Of a stretch of 51,026 bases of DNA, positions 1 through 9,021 are shown piece after piece; position 1 is the first letter of the stretch; every line of letters begins with the position of its first letter. This DNA is from a bacterium (GTDB lineage Bacteria; Krumholzibacteriota; Krumholzibacteriia; LZORAL124-64-63): assembly GCA_014730255.1 (NCBI GenBank), contig WJIQ01000120.1, forward strand, positions 1 to 51,026, written 5' to 3'. The notes under the pieces are model-generated. The model was not told the origin of the DNA. It saw only the letters and a list, made by a program, of their open reading frames with translations, and did no database searches. The position numbers were made by a program, and so were the translations under genes.

Positions 1-954
1 CATGGTCTGCATGCCGTGCTTCTGACCGGCCTGCATCACGCCGTAGATCTGATGGGTCTTGTTGTCGCGCATCATGGCCTTGATCGCCGGGGTGCAGACC
101 ATGATCTCCAGGGCGAGCACCCGGCCGCCGCCGCGCGCGCGGGGGATCAGCTGCTGGGTGATCACGCCCGCCAGCGAGAAGCTCAGCTGCGAGCGCACCT
201 GGTTCTGCTGCTCGGGCGGGAAGACGTCGATGATGCGGTTGATCGACTCGAACGTACTGTTGGTGTGCAGGGTGGCCAGGGCGAGGTGGCCGGTCTCGGC
301 GATGGTGAGCGCGGCGGCGATGGTCTCCCGGTCGCGCATCTCGCCGATGAGGATCACGTCGGGATCCTGGCGCAGCACGTACTTCAACGCCTGCGTGAAG
401 GTCTGCGTGTCGTTGTTGACCTCGCGCTGGTTGACGATGCAGTTCTTGTGCTGATGCACGTACTCGATCGGATCCTCGATGGTGATGATGTGCCCGTTGC
501 GCGACTGGTTGATGGTGTCGACCATCGTGGCCAGCGTGGTGCTCTTGCCGCTACCGGTCGGGCCGGTCACCAGGATCAGGCCCTGGTTGCGGGTGATGAG
601 CTCGCGGCACACCGGCGGCAGGCCGAGGTCCTCGAACGAGTGGATGGTGTAAGGGATCTGACGGATGGACATGCTGGTCACGCCGCGCTGCATGAACACG
701 TTCGCGCGGAACCGGCTGATGCCCTGGACGCCGAACGAGAAGTCGAGCTCGCGATCGTTCTCGAAGCGCTTCTTCTGCTCCTCGTTCAGGATGCTGTAGG
801 CCAGGCGGCGGGTGTCCTCGCCGCTGAGGCTCTCGAACTGGCTGCCGGTGATCAGCCCGTCGACCCGGTACTGGGGCGGCAGACCCGCCGTCAGGTGCAG
901 GTCGCTGGCGCCCCGCGCCACCATGTCCTCGAGCAATTCACGCATTCCGACCAC
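1..954 (-). CDS. pilT: Type IV pilus retraction ATPase PilT (3' end beyond window)
   Basis: Hexameric cytoplasmic ATPase that powers pilus retraction (twitching, DNA uptake). The visible 318 codons read as PilT: N-terminal GASDLHLTAG, Walker A GPTGSGKS with Lys at about residue 137, Asp-box region with EDPIEYVH, Walker B with VILIGEMRD, and the His-box ALATLHT. The reading frame runs off the left edge after HGMQTM, so the C-terminus is not seen. I chose the GTG at 954: a GGAGGA at 961-966 sits 6 bases upstream and also overlaps the end of pilB; an ATG at 945 is a less well spaced alternative. The gene follows pilB with only 12 bases between stop and start, so the two are almost surely cotranscribed. 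PilT rather than PilU is chosen by the motifs, but the missing C-terminus leaves a little doubt. Confidence 0.95.
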   Translation of the reverse strand, partial: MVGMRELLEDMVARGASDLHLTAGLPPQYRVDGLITGSQFESLSGEDTRRLAYSILNEEQKKRFENDRELDFSFGVQGISRFRANVFMQRGVTSMSIRQIPYTIHSFEDLGLPPVCRELITRNQGLILVTGPTGSGKSTTLATMVDTINQSRNGHIITIEDPIEYVHQHKNCIVNQREVNNDTQTFTQALKYVLRQDPDVILIGEMRDRETIAAALTIAETGHLALATLHTNSTFESINRIIDVFPPEQQNQVRSQLSFSLAGVITQQLIPRARGGGRVLALEIMVCTPAIKAMMRDNKTHQIYGVMQAGQKHGMQTM

Positions 955-966
955 GATAGTTCCTCC

Positions 967-2667
967 CTAGTCCTGCACGGTCGTCTCGCGCAGGACCTCC
1001 TCGATGGTGGTCTTGCCCTTCTGGATCTTCACGAGGCCGTCCTGGCGCAGCGTGAGCATGCCCTCCTCGACGGCCTGCTTGCGGATCTCGGCCGTGGATG
1101 CCCGGTCGAGGATCAGCTCGCGCAAGGCCGGTGTGATGGGCATGACCTCGTAGAGGCCTTGCCGACCCTTGTAGCCGGTGCCGTTGCACTTGTCGCAACC
1201 CCGGCCGTGCATCGGCTCGGCATCGGCCGGCAGACCCAGGTCGGCGAGCGCCTCGGGGGTGACCGGCGCGGGCTCGATACAGTTCTTGCAGATCCGGCGC
1301 ACGAGGCGCTGGGCCATGATCAGATTGGTCGACGAGGCCACGAGGAACGGCTCGAGGCCCATGTCGATCATACGGTTGATGGTCGCCGGGGCGTCGTTGG
1401 TGTGCAGGGTCGAGAGCACGAGGTGACCGGTGAGGGCGGCCTTGACGGCGATCGATCCGGTCTCGAGATCGCGGATCTCACCGACCATCACGATGTTGGG
1501 GTCCTGGCGCAGGAATGCCTTCAGCGCCGCGGCGAAGCTCAGCCCCACCTCGTCGCGCACCTGCACCTGGTTGATGCCGTCGAGGTTGTACTCGACGGGG
1601 TCCTCGGCGGTCATGATGTTCACGTCGTTGTTGTTGACGCGCGAGAGGCAGGAGTAGAGCGTGGTCGTCTTGCCCGACCCGGTCGGCCCGGTGACCAGGA
1701 CCATGCCGTAGGGCTTGGCCACGTTGTCGTAGACGTCCGCGAGGGCCTTCTCCTCCATGCCGAAGTTGGCGAGATCGAGCGTGAGGTTGCCCTTGTCGAG
1801 GATACGCATCACGACCTTCTCGCCGAAGATGCAGGGCAGAGTCGAGACACGCAGGTCGACCTTCTTGTTGCCGATCTTCAGCTTGATGCGGCCGTCCTGG
1901 GGGATGCGGCGCTCGGCGATGTCCAGCTCGGACATGATCTTCAGGCGGCTGGTGATGGCGGCCTTGAGCTTGACCGGCGGCTCCATCACCTCCTGCAGGA
2001 TGCCGTCGACGCGGTAGCGCACCCGCATGTGCTTCTCGTAGGGCTCGATGTGGATGTCCGACGCCCCCATCTTCACGGCCTCGGACAGCAGGGTGTTGAC
2101 CAGCTTGACGACCGGCGCGTTCTGCTCCTCGCCGCCGCCGGTGACGTCCTCGTCGTCCTGCTCCTCGACGATCTCGATGTCGTCCTCGATGCCCTCCATG
2201 ATCGAGGCCAGCGAATCGGTGGGGGCGTAGAAGCGATCGATCGCCCGCTTGATGGCGACCTCGCTGGCGACGACGGGCTGCACGTCCAGGCTGGTGATGA
2301 ACTTGATGTCGTCGATGGCGAAGATGTTCGACGGGTTGGACATCGCGACGGTGAGCACACGCCCCTGCCGGGAGACGGGCAGGACCTGGAACTTGGTGGC
2401 CACGTCGGACGGGATCAGCGCGATGCACTCGTCGCTGATGTCGTGGCTGTCGAGGTCGATGACCGGCAGGTTGTAGACGTCGCCCAGGAACTCGGTGTAG
2501 GTCTTCTCGTCGACCGCGCCCTGGCGCACGAGGGCCAGGCCCAGCGAGCCCCCCTCGGACTTCTGCTGGTCCTTCGCCTGCTCGATCTGGGTCTCGGTGA
2601 TGACACCGGCCTCGAGCAGGCGCGCGGCGATCTTGTCCCGGACGGCGACGGCGGATCCGTTCTTCAT
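967..2667 (-). CDS. pilB: Type IV pilus assembly ATPase PilB (GspE family)
   Basis: Assembly ATPase that drives pilin polymerisation at the inner membrane. The 566-residue product has an N-terminal MshEN/T2SSE_N-type region (about 1-150), then the GspE core: ASDIHIEP, Walker A GPTGSGKTT with Lys333, EDPVEYNLDGINQ, Walker B IVMVGEIRD and STLHTNDA. A tetracysteine zinc knuckle follows (CKNC about 60 residues after Walker B, then CDKC), as is usual in PilB/GspE. The ATG at 2667 has GGAGA about 9 bases upstream; the frame stays open 37 codons further upstream but that extension looks non-coding. With pilT 12 bases downstream, the pair supplies extension and retraction motors. No inner-membrane PilC or pilin gene is in the window; pilC may lie just beyond the left edge. 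Confidence 0.96.
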   Translation of the reverse strand: MKNGSAVAVRDKIAARLLEAGVITETQIEQAKDQQKSEGGSLGLALVRQGAVDEKTYTEFLGDVYNLPVIDLDSHDISDECIALIPSDVATKFQVLPVSRQGRVLTVAMSNPSNIFAIDDIKFITSLDVQPVVASEVAIKRAIDRFYAPTDSLASIMEGIEDDIEIVEEQDDEDVTGGGEEQNAPVVKLVNTLLSEAVKMGASDIHIEPYEKHMRVRYRVDGILQEVMEPPVKLKAAITSRLKIMSELDIAERRIPQDGRIKLKIGNKKVDLRVSTLPCIFGEKVVMRILDKGNLTLDLANFGMEEKALADVYDNVAKPYGMVLVTGPTGSGKTTTLYSCLSRVNNNDVNIMTAEDPVEYNLDGINQVQVRDEVGLSFAAALKAFLRQDPNIVMVGEIRDLETGSIAVKAALTGHLVLSTLHTNDAPATINRMIDMGLEPFLVASSTNLIMAQRLVRRICKNCIEPAPVTPEALADLGLPADAEPMHGRGCDKCNGTGYKGRQGLYEVMPITPALRELILDRASTAEIRKQAVEEGMLTLRQDGLVKIQKGKTTIEEVLRETTVQD

Positions 2668-2853
2668 CGAGTCGTCTCCGTTGACCGCAGGCGCGTGGGC
2701 GTGCGGCCGCGATGCGGGGCAGCGTTGGATCGGCTCCGGGGTGGGAGTCGACCACCAGCCATTGATTCGGTCGGGCACCGGGTGAGCTTGAGCGGTTTCG
2801 CACGATCCCTTGATCGAACCTCACGTCCTGCTTGCAGAACGCAGCGGCCGCGA

Positions 2854-3255
2854 TCAGTCCGCATCTCGTTGCGGATAAACGAGATAAGGATCGATCTGGG
2901 CCGACAGCTTGGGCCCGATGCCACGAACGGCTTGCAGGTCGCGTGCGCAGGCGAAATGCACGCCTCGCGCCCTCGCGGCGACCATGCGTCCGGCAATGGT
3001 GGGACCGATGCCCGGCAACAGGACCAGCGAGTCGGCGGGGCAGGTATTGGGATCGAGGGGGGCGGACGGACGGCGCGGCGCCCGCCGACGGGGCGCCCGG
3101 GGCTCCGGCTCGGGCGGCAGGAAGGAGGCGAGCCAGGCGGGATCACGCCAGCCGCCGTCGTCGCCGAGCAGCAGGCGGTGCCGTAGCCAGCGCCCGAGCA
3201 GGATGACCGCGGCGACCAGCACCAGTCCGAGCACCTCGCGGCGGCTCACCGGCAC
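2854..3255 (-). CDS. Membrane-anchored ComEA-like helix-hairpin-helix protein
   Basis: Small protein of about 133 residues. A basic N-terminus leads into one hydrophobic segment (VLGLVLVAAVILLG), then an Arg/Pro-rich linker, then two helix-hairpin-helix motifs: VLLPGIGPTIAGRM and AVRGIGPKLSAQI. This is the ComEA layout, in which an anchored HhH domain binds incoming double-stranded DNA outside the cytoplasmic membrane. The start is uncertain: GTG at 3255 or GTG at 3249, neither with a strong ribosome site; a longer reading to 3357 would overlap the upstream barrel gene and looks spurious. It lies 43 bases after the S-component/barrel gene and 186 bases before pilB. Closeness to pilus motors fits a role in natural transformation, but HhH proteins of this size may also have other DNA-binding roles. 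Confidence 0.75.
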   Translation of the reverse strand: MPVSRREVLGLVLVAAVILLGRWLRHRLLLGDDGGWRDPAWLASFLPPEPEPRAPRRRAPRRPSAPLDPNTCPADSLVLLPGIGPTIAGRMVAARARGVHFACARDLQAVRGIGPKLSAQIDPYLVYPQRDAD

Positions 3256-3298
3256 CGACCCGCCGAGAGGGGACCGCCTGCGGCCGAGCGCGCGATCG

Positions 3299-5851
3299 CT
3301 AGTAGTGGAAGACCCAGTGCAGGCGCCAGCGCAGCTCCAGCGGCGTGGCGACCGCATTGGCCGAGACCTGACGTCCGGCCCCGAGCACGTTGCAGAGCTC
3401 GGCCGAGAGGTTCGTGCCCACGAGACGGAAGCCGGCGATCAGGTCGAGGCTGGTCGACGCCGGCAGGGCCACGGGCTCGGCCAGGAACCAGGGATCGTCC
3501 ATCGCGCCGCGATTGTGCAGGTAGGCCGCGAGCTGGGCGATGCCGTCCTCGGCGAAGAATCGCTGCTCCCAGAGGGCGCCCAGGCGGAAACGCACGCGCG
3601 GCGGCATCGCCACGCGGAGGTCGTCCTCGCGCTGCCAGGTGTGCCATGCGCCCTCGGCCTCCAGCCGCAGCCAGCCGTACAGCCGCCGCGCCGTCGCGAT
3701 CCGCGCGCGGACGGTGGCCGACTCCATCGCCACGCCGTTGACCAGGGTCCCCCGCTCGGGGTCCTGCTCGTCCGGTTCCCAGCCGATCCCGTGCCGCAGG
3801 CGACGCAGCGACGCGCCCAGGGTCACATCGACCCCCAGCGAGCGCCGGGACAACGACGCCGCCAGCCGCCACTGCCGTTCGCGCCCGAGACCCATGGACG
3901 GCAGGATGAGCGTCCGTCGCCCGTCGGGGACGACCACCCGCCAGGGTGTCGCCAGCTCGTCACTCCGCGGCGCGCGCCGGGCGTGCTCCAGGCTCACCTC
4001 CCAGCCGGCACCCTCCTCCCCGCTGGCGACCGCGGCCCGGCCGCCGACGGCCAGGCCGCCGTGCTCGGCCCAGTGGGCGTCCACGCGCGCCACGGTGGCA
4101 AGGCCCGCGAGCCGCGTCCGGCCCGTGGCGGCGAGGGATGCCTCCTCCCCGCGGCGCGTGAAGGAGTCCGCGAACGACGTGGCCCAGCCGCCCACCACGC
4201 CGGTGTCGTGCAGCGACCAGCGGCCGTACGCCGCATCGAGGCGCCAGGGCGCCTCGGGCGCCTGCCACGTCGCGCGGGCGCCAGAGCGCGTCCCCTCGAG
4301 CAGTCGCTCGCCGCCGCTGCCGGTGGGCACGATCAGCATGTCGGAATCCGTCCACCAGAGGGCCAGCGTCGTGGGGTCGCCGGGCCGGCCGGAGAGCCAG
4401 CGCAGGGCGACCTCGTTGCGCCAGAGCTCCTGCTGCGCGAGGTCGTACACCGGCACGCCGCGCCGGGTCTTGCGGGCGTTCTCCAGGCTCAGGACCACGC
4501 GGTCGCCGCCGGTGAGCGTCCGTTCGAGGCGACCGCGGCCGGAGCGGCGCCGGAAGTGGCCCCAGAACTCGGTGGAGAAGAGGTCGTCCAGGCTCGCGAA
4601 TCGCGTCTCCCCCGGGACCCGGAAATCGTAGCCCTCCCGGTCGATGGTCTCGGCGAAGTCGAAGCTGATCCGCCACGGCGCATCGGCCGTGAGGAACTGC
4701 ACGTCCCGCAGGAAGCTGTCGTGGGGGCCGGCATACCAGCTCGTGTCCAGCAGGTCGCGGTCGGGCCACGGGTCGTGCCGCGCGAGGACGATCGCCTCGC
4801 CCAGGTCCCCCCGCAGCGGCCGCGAGGAGGGCGACCGCACCAGCTGCTGACCGGCCATCGGGACGGTCTCCGGCGCATCGAGCCAGCGGTGGCCGACGCC
4901 GAGGGGCAGGCCGTCGCGGAAGACGGTGGGCGCGACGCCGGCGCCGGGCTCGCCGAGCAGGAGCATCGCGCTGCCGTGCCCCCCGTCGCGCACGGCCAGC
5001 CACGACGTCTCGCGCTCGAGGTGGTCGTGGAACGACGCGTGGAACGGCTCCCAGAGCGGCCGGGTCCAGCCGTCGGGGACGCCCTCGGGCAGCCCGGTCG
5101 CGCGCGCATCGTCCGTCGCCAGGCCCGTGGTATCGGCTGGATCGGTCGCCAGGCTGTCCACCGCCGCGGCCGCGGCGACGGCCGTCGTGTCGGGACGCGC
5201 CATCGTCGCCGGGGCGGCCGTCGAGTCCGGCGGCGTGGTCTGCGCGACCGCCGGCCCATGGACCAGCGCGAGGACGGCCAGCACGCCCCCAGGCACCCGC
5301 GGGCCCGATCGGCCGAGCCTCGCGAGCCGCCCGGCGAGGCCCGGCATCAGGAGCGCCCAGGCGGCGCTCACGGCCCCGATGTGGACCAGGGCGATCACCC
5401 CGCCACCGGCCAGGACCGCGAGCAGGGGCATCTCGAAGGCGACGGCGATGGCCAGGTTGGTCGCGAGATCGAACACCAGCGCGGCGAGGCCCCCCGCCGT
5501 GGCGGCCAGCAGCGCCGCGGCCCGCGGTCGCGACCGCCGCACCGCAGGCCCGATCAGACCGCCCAGCAGCCCCGCGGTGGCCATGCCCAGCATCTGCGCC
5601 CCGAGGAGGACCGGCACCGGTAATCCGAACGGGCTGGACAGCGAGTACACGGCCTGGGCGAGCGCACCGACGATCACGCCGGCCATCGGACCGAGGGCGA
5701 GGCCCGCCAGGCCGGCCGCGGTCGACATCAGCTCGACGCCGGGCACGCCGGCGAGCAGATGACCGAGCCCGACGCCCATGCCACCAAAAAGGCCCAGCAA
5801 GACGGCTTGCCGGACCCTGCCGAACGCGTGGCTGTCGCTGGCGGGAGTCAT
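3299..5851 (-). CDS. Fusion: ECF S-component-like membrane domain + TonB-receptor-like outer-membrane barrel
   Basis: One uninterrupted frame of 850 residues with two parts that normally sit in different membranes. Residues 15-175 are five or six hydrophobic segments with an S-component signature (GVELMSTAAGLAGLALGP followed by AGVIVGALAQAVYSL), like vitamin-uptake S subunits of ECF transporters. A second hydrophobic stretch, VLAVLALVHG, ends in AVAQ at 201-204 and looks like a signal-peptidase I site. Residues 205-850 begin with a Pro/Ala/Thr-rich linker, then a plug-like region (VFRDGLPLG) and a long beta-rich region ending in RWRLHWVFHY, as in TonB-dependent receptors. An in-frame ATG at 5347 could start a separate secreted barrel, but it lacks a Shine-Dalgarno and there is no stop before it. 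No TonB box is evident. Substrate unknown; a cobamide or other vitamin is a guess. Start ATG 5851 also lacks a clear ribosome site. Confidence 0.7.
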   Translation of the reverse strand: MTPASDSHAFGRVRQAVLLGLFGGMGVGLGHLLAGVPGVELMSTAAGLAGLALGPMAGVIVGALAQAVYSLSSPFGLPVPVLLGAQMLGMATAGLLGGLIGPAVRRSRPRAAALLAATAGGLAALVFDLATNLAIAVAFEMPLLAVLAGGGVIALVHIGAVSAAWALLMPGLAGRLARLGRSGPRVPGGVLAVLALVHGPAVAQTTPPDSTAAPATMARPDTTAVAAAAAVDSLATDPADTTGLATDDARATGLPEGVPDGWTRPLWEPFHASFHDHLERETSWLAVRDGGHGSAMLLLGEPGAGVAPTVFRDGLPLGVGHRWLDAPETVPMAGQQLVRSPSSRPLRGDLGEAIVLARHDPWPDRDLLDTSWYAGPHDSFLRDVQFLTADAPWRISFDFAETIDREGYDFRVPGETRFASLDDLFSTEFWGHFRRRSGRGRLERTLTGGDRVVLSLENARKTRRGVPVYDLAQQELWRNEVALRWLSGRPGDPTTLALWWTDSDMLIVPTGSGGERLLEGTRSGARATWQAPEAPWRLDAAYGRWSLHDTGVVGGWATSFADSFTRRGEEASLAATGRTRLAGLATVARVDAHWAEHGGLAVGGRAAVASGEEGAGWEVSLEHARRAPRSDELATPWRVVVPDGRRTLILPSMGLGRERQWRLAASLSRRSLGVDVTLGASLRRLRHGIGWEPDEQDPERGTLVNGVAMESATVRARIATARRLYGWLRLEAEGAWHTWQREDDLRVAMPPRVRFRLGALWEQRFFAEDGIAQLAAYLHNRGAMDDPWFLAEPVALPASTSLDLIAGFRLVGTNLSAELCNVLGAGRQVSANAVATPLELRWRLHWVFHY

Positions 5852-5915
5852 GGAGCGGAGGTTACGAGATGACTCGCACGGCGGCAAGCACGGCGATGAG
5901 CGCCGGGGGTGCCGG

Positions 5916-7535
5916 TCAGTCGTCGAGCGTGCGGAGCCGCTGGGCGACGTCGGCGAAGCCGGCATCCATGACGTGGACGGTGCGGAAATACTCCAGCGCC
6001 TCGTCCCGACGGCCGATCTCCTGGAGGATGCAGCCCGCATGGTAGCGGAGGCCGAGCGCCATGCGGTCGCCCGGCTCGGCGACGGCCAGTCCGGCCTCGA
6101 AGACCTCGAGCGCCGCCTCGCGCCGACCATCGCGCTGCAGGGCGATGCCCCACATCTCGCGCGCCTGCAGCCCGAATTCCTCCGACCGCGAGGCAGCCTC
6201 CAGCGCCAGGACCGCCTGGTCGTGCATCCCCATCTCGAGGTAGACCAGTCCCTGCTGGTACTGCGCTTCCGGATCGGCGTCCTCGTGTTCTCCAACGTTG
6301 CGTCCGATCTCGCTGGCGATGGTGGACATCTGCTCGGTGTCGGTGCTGCGCAGGATGTCCTCGCCCTCCTCGGCCAGGATCTCGTCGAGCAGGTTGACCG
6401 AACCGCCCGCCCCGCTGGACGCCGGGTCGGCGCCGGCGTCACCGGACTCGTTGCGAGCGTTCGACTCGATGGCGGACTCCGCCACCCCGGCCAGGTCGTC
6501 CATCAGCGACTCGAAGCTCGCGCTCTCGTCGCAGTCGATGCTGATGCAACCGTCGTCGTCGCGCGCGAGGTCGCCGCCATCCACGTCGCCGCCGTCATCG
6601 AGAACCGCCACGGTGGACGACGGTTCCGGATCGTCGGCGATCTCCGCGTTGAGGTCGGCGAACGAGGGGCTGTCCGTCACGGTCCCGGCCGCGGCCGGGG
6701 CCTGGGTCGCCGCCGGGGCCACGGTCTCGGCGGGAGCGCTCGGCGCGACCGGTGCGGCCGCCTCGGGCGCCGGCTCCGGCGACGGGGCGACCGGCTCGCT
6801 CGGGGTCGTTTCCGGCGCGGCGTTCGGGGTCGGCTCGTCCAGGCTCACCGTGTTCACGTCGGCCGAGTGCGCGGCGGGCACGGCACCGCCGCTGGCCTGC
6901 TGCCAGCGCGTGTATTCGGCGTAGTGCACGACGTCGGGGCAGCGCTCGACCAGCTCGGCGACGGAAGCCACGGCCTCGGCTTCCTCGCCCCGCGCGCGCT
7001 GCAGAGAGGCACGTAGGCAACCCGTGCGTGCGACCTCGAGCGGCATCTCCCAGACGCGGAAGATGCGCTCGAGTTTCTCGAGGATGTTATCGCTCTCGGG
7101 ATAGAGGGTGAACAGCTCCTGGCTACGCTTGAGAAAGATCTCCTTGATCTCGCCCGAGACGTTCTCGGCCGCAGCCAGGAACTTCAGCGCATGCTGCTCG
7201 CCCTCGGCGGTCAAACCCTGAGCGGCGCGGATCTCGGCCAGGAACCAGTTGGCGTTGAGGTTGTCCGGGTCGTGGCGCAGGACCTTCTTGTACACGGCCT
7301 GGGCGTTGTTCAGCAGACCAGTGCCCTTGTATTTCGACGCCGCCGAGAGGAACTGGCGCAGGGCCTTGGTGACGTCCCCGGCCTTCAGGCAGATGTCGCC
7401 GTACTCGTTCAGGAGCGACGGGTTGTTGCGGTCGACCTCGAGGATCTCGGCGTACGCCGCGGCGGCCGCCGGCCAGTCGCGTTTCTTGCCCGCCTCGTAG
7501 GCCTGTTGCTTGAGCTTGCGCAGTTTCGAGGACAA
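5916..7535 (-). CDS. Tetratricopeptide-repeat protein with low-complexity linker
   Basis: 539-residue protein with no signal peptide. Residues 1-130 hold helical TPR units (for example AAAAYAEILEVDRNNPSLLNEYGDI and the following AKLK-type repeats); residues about 210-330 are rich in Pro, Ala, Thr and acidic residues and probably disordered; residues about 425-535 return to TPRs (AQYQQGLVYLEMGMHDQAVL, AGLAVAEPGDRMALGLRYHAG). The order resembles TPR adaptor proteins seen near pilus or gliding genes, but no specific function can be assigned. Start is TTG at 7535 with GGGGG about 7 bases upstream; MSSKLRKLKQQA is a convincing N-terminus. It is the first gene after the hut terminator and lies 64 bases upstream of the S-component/barrel fusion, so it may head a unit leading to pilB-pilT. 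Confidence 0.8.
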   Translation of the reverse strand: MSSKLRKLKQQAYEAGKKRDWPAAAAAYAEILEVDRNNPSLLNEYGDICLKAGDVTKALRQFLSAASKYKGTGLLNNAQAVYKKVLRHDPDNLNANWFLAEIRAAQGLTAEGEQHALKFLAAAENVSGEIKEIFLKRSQELFTLYPESDNILEKLERIFRVWEMPLEVARTGCLRASLQRARGEEAEAVASVAELVERCPDVVHYAEYTRWQQASGGAVPAAHSADVNTVSLDEPTPNAAPETTPSEPVAPSPEPAPEAAAPVAPSAPAETVAPAATQAPAAAGTVTDSPSFADLNAEIADDPEPSSTVAVLDDGGDVDGGDLARDDDGCISIDCDESASFESLMDDLAGVAESAIESNARNESGDAGADPASSGAGGSVNLLDEILAEEGEDILRSTDTEQMSTIASEIGRNVGEHEDADPEAQYQQGLVYLEMGMHDQAVLALEAASRSEEFGLQAREMWGIALQRDGRREAALEVFEAGLAVAEPGDRMALGLRYHAGCILQEIGRRDEALEYFRTVHVMDAGFADVAQRLRTLDD

Positions 7536-7642
7536 GAAGTCGCCCCCCGATCTCGGGATTCGTCCGGACGTGGCCGCCGCGAGTTCGTCTCGTCGGCCTG
7601 GCCTCGATCTGTATCATCGTTCGGATCGGGGCGACATTGAGC

Positions 7643-7676
7643 ATAAAAAATACGGGCCGACCCGCCGGTCGGCCCG
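7643..7676 (-). terminator. Rho-independent terminator of the ligA-hutI unit
   Basis: On the minus strand a perfect 10-bp stem (CGGGCCGACC pairing with GGTCGGCCCG, 4-base loop) at 7653-7676 is followed by a run of six T (7645-7650). It lies about 20 bases downstream of the hutI stop and separates the hut genes from the TPR gene. Confidence 0.9.
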
Positions 7677-7695
7677 TTCCCGGTCCACCGGTCGA

Positions 7696-9021
7696 TCAGC
7701 GCACGCGGCAGCCCGCGCGGTAGACCTCGTCGACCATCGCCGTGCCCCCGTGGTAGGGCACGAGGCGGTAGTCGTCGCCTGCCAGGATCAGGAAATCCGC
7801 CGCCTTGCCGGGCGCCAGCGACCCGGCCTCACCCGCGACCCCGAGCGCCCAGGCGGCGTTCAGGGTCGTCGCCGTGAGCGCCTCGGCCGGCACCAGCTTC
7901 ATCTGGCTGCAGGCGATGGATTGCACCAGCGGGACCGAACCGATGGGGCTACTGCCCGGATTGAAATCGCTGGCGAGCGCGATGGCGCACCCGGCGTCGA
8001 TCATCGCGCGGGCCGGCGCGTAGGCCGGCAGACCGAGGGTGAAGACCGTCGCCGGTAGCAGCGTGGCCACGGTCGTCGATCCGGCGAGGGCCGCGATCCC
8101 GGCCTCGTCGATGGCGATCAGATGGTCGGCCGAATCGGCGCCCATGCGCGCGGCCAGCACCGCCCCGCCCATCGGTTCGAGCTCGTCGGCATGGACGGTC
8201 AGGCGCAGACCGAGTTCCCGCGCGCGGGCGAGGATCCGCTCGGACTCGTCGAGGTCGTAGACCGACGGTTCGCAGAACACGTCGCACCGGTCGGCGAGCT
8301 TCTCGGCGACGACCCGCGGCAGGATCTCCTCGCACACCAGGTCGATGTACGCCTCGCGCCGGTCGCGATACTCGTCGGGGATCTCGTGCGCGGCCAGGCA
8401 GGTGATCACCGCACGCATGCCGACCAGGTCGGCCGCCTCGCGCGCGACGCGCAGCATCGTGAGCTCGGACTCGAGCGTCAGGCCGTATCCGCTCTTGATC
8501 TCGACGGTCGTCGTGCCCTGGTCGAGCAGGCGGCCGAGGCGCTCGCACGCGAGCTCGAGAAGGTCATCGTGATCGCGGGCCCGCAGGTCGCGCACCGAGG
8601 CGCGGATGCCCCCGCCGGCCGCGGCGATCTCCAGGTACGTCTCGCCTCGCGCGCGCCGCTCGTACTCGTCCTGCCGCGTCCGGCCGAACACGCTGTGCGT
8701 GTGCGGGTCGACCCAGCCGGGGACCACGGCCCGGCCGCCGGCATCGACCACGGTCGTGCTCCGGGGCAGGTCCCCGTCGCGGGCGAGCCACCGCCCGACC
8801 TCCGCCTCGGTGCCGACGGCCAGCACCCGGCCGTCGCGCACCGCGAGCGCCGCGCCGGCGATGGCGCCGATCTCCCGCAGCGCCGCGCGCCGCCGCGGGC
8901 CGGCACCGGCGTCGTCGTGATCCTCGCGATGCACGGTGCAGAGCTGGCCGATGCCCGTGACCAGCAGGTCGGCCGGCCGGTCGGGGTCCACGGCGGGGTC
9001 ATGCAGAAGTCGGTCGGTCAT
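7696..9021 (-). CDS. hutI: Imidazolonepropionase (HutI)
   Basis: Hydrolyses 4-imidazolone-5-propionate to N-formimino-L-glutamate, third step of histidine degradation. The 441-residue protein shows the amidohydrolase metal motif PHTHSVF (106-112), VEIKSGYGL, the HADE motif and ASDFNPGS, all diagnostic of HutI. The ATG at 9021 overlaps the end of hutH by 23 bases and has AAGGAG about 7 bases upstream inside hutH. The N-terminal 50 residues carry an acidic/basic insertion somewhat longer than usual. It is the last gene before a strong terminator. Urocanate hydratase (hutU) and formiminoglutamate-processing genes are not in the window, so the pathway must be completed elsewhere. Confidence 0.96.
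   Translation of the reverse strand: MTDRLLHDPAVDPDRPADLLVTGIGQLCTVHREDHDDAGAGPRRRAALREIGAIAGAALAVRDGRVLAVGTEAEVGRWLARDGDLPRSTTVVDAGGRAVVPGWVDPHTHSVFGRTRQDEYERRARGETYLEIAAAGGGIRASVRDLRARDHDDLLELACERLGRLLDQGTTTVEIKSGYGLTLESELTMLRVAREAADLVGMRAVITCLAAHEIPDEYRDRREAYIDLVCEEILPRVVAEKLADRCDVFCEPSVYDLDESERILARARELGLRLTVHADELEPMGGAVLAARMGADSADHLIAIDEAGIAALAGSTTVATLLPATVFTLGLPAYAPARAMIDAGCAIALASDFNPGSSPIGSVPLVQSIACSQMKLVPAEALTATTLNAAWALGVAGEAGSLAPGKAADFLILAGDDYRLVPYHGGTAMVDEVYRAGCRVR

Noticed and set aside
2668-2853. Sigma-54 promoter before pilB
   Set aside because: Checked the gap for a GG-N10-GC pattern with TGGCAC/TTGC boxes on the minus strand and found none convincing.
16-3186. Long plus-strand reading frame of over 1000 codons opposite pilT, pilB and the HhH gene
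   Set aside because: It mirrors the codon structure of real minus-strand genes (a common antisense artefact at high GC); the translation is His/Asp/Val-rich low-complexity sequence without recognisable motifs.
5345-5347. Internal ATG as start of a separate TonB-receptor-like gene
   Set aside because: No Shine-Dalgarno (upstream is CTCCTG), no preceding stop codon, and it would sit inside the last membrane segment; kept as an alternative only.
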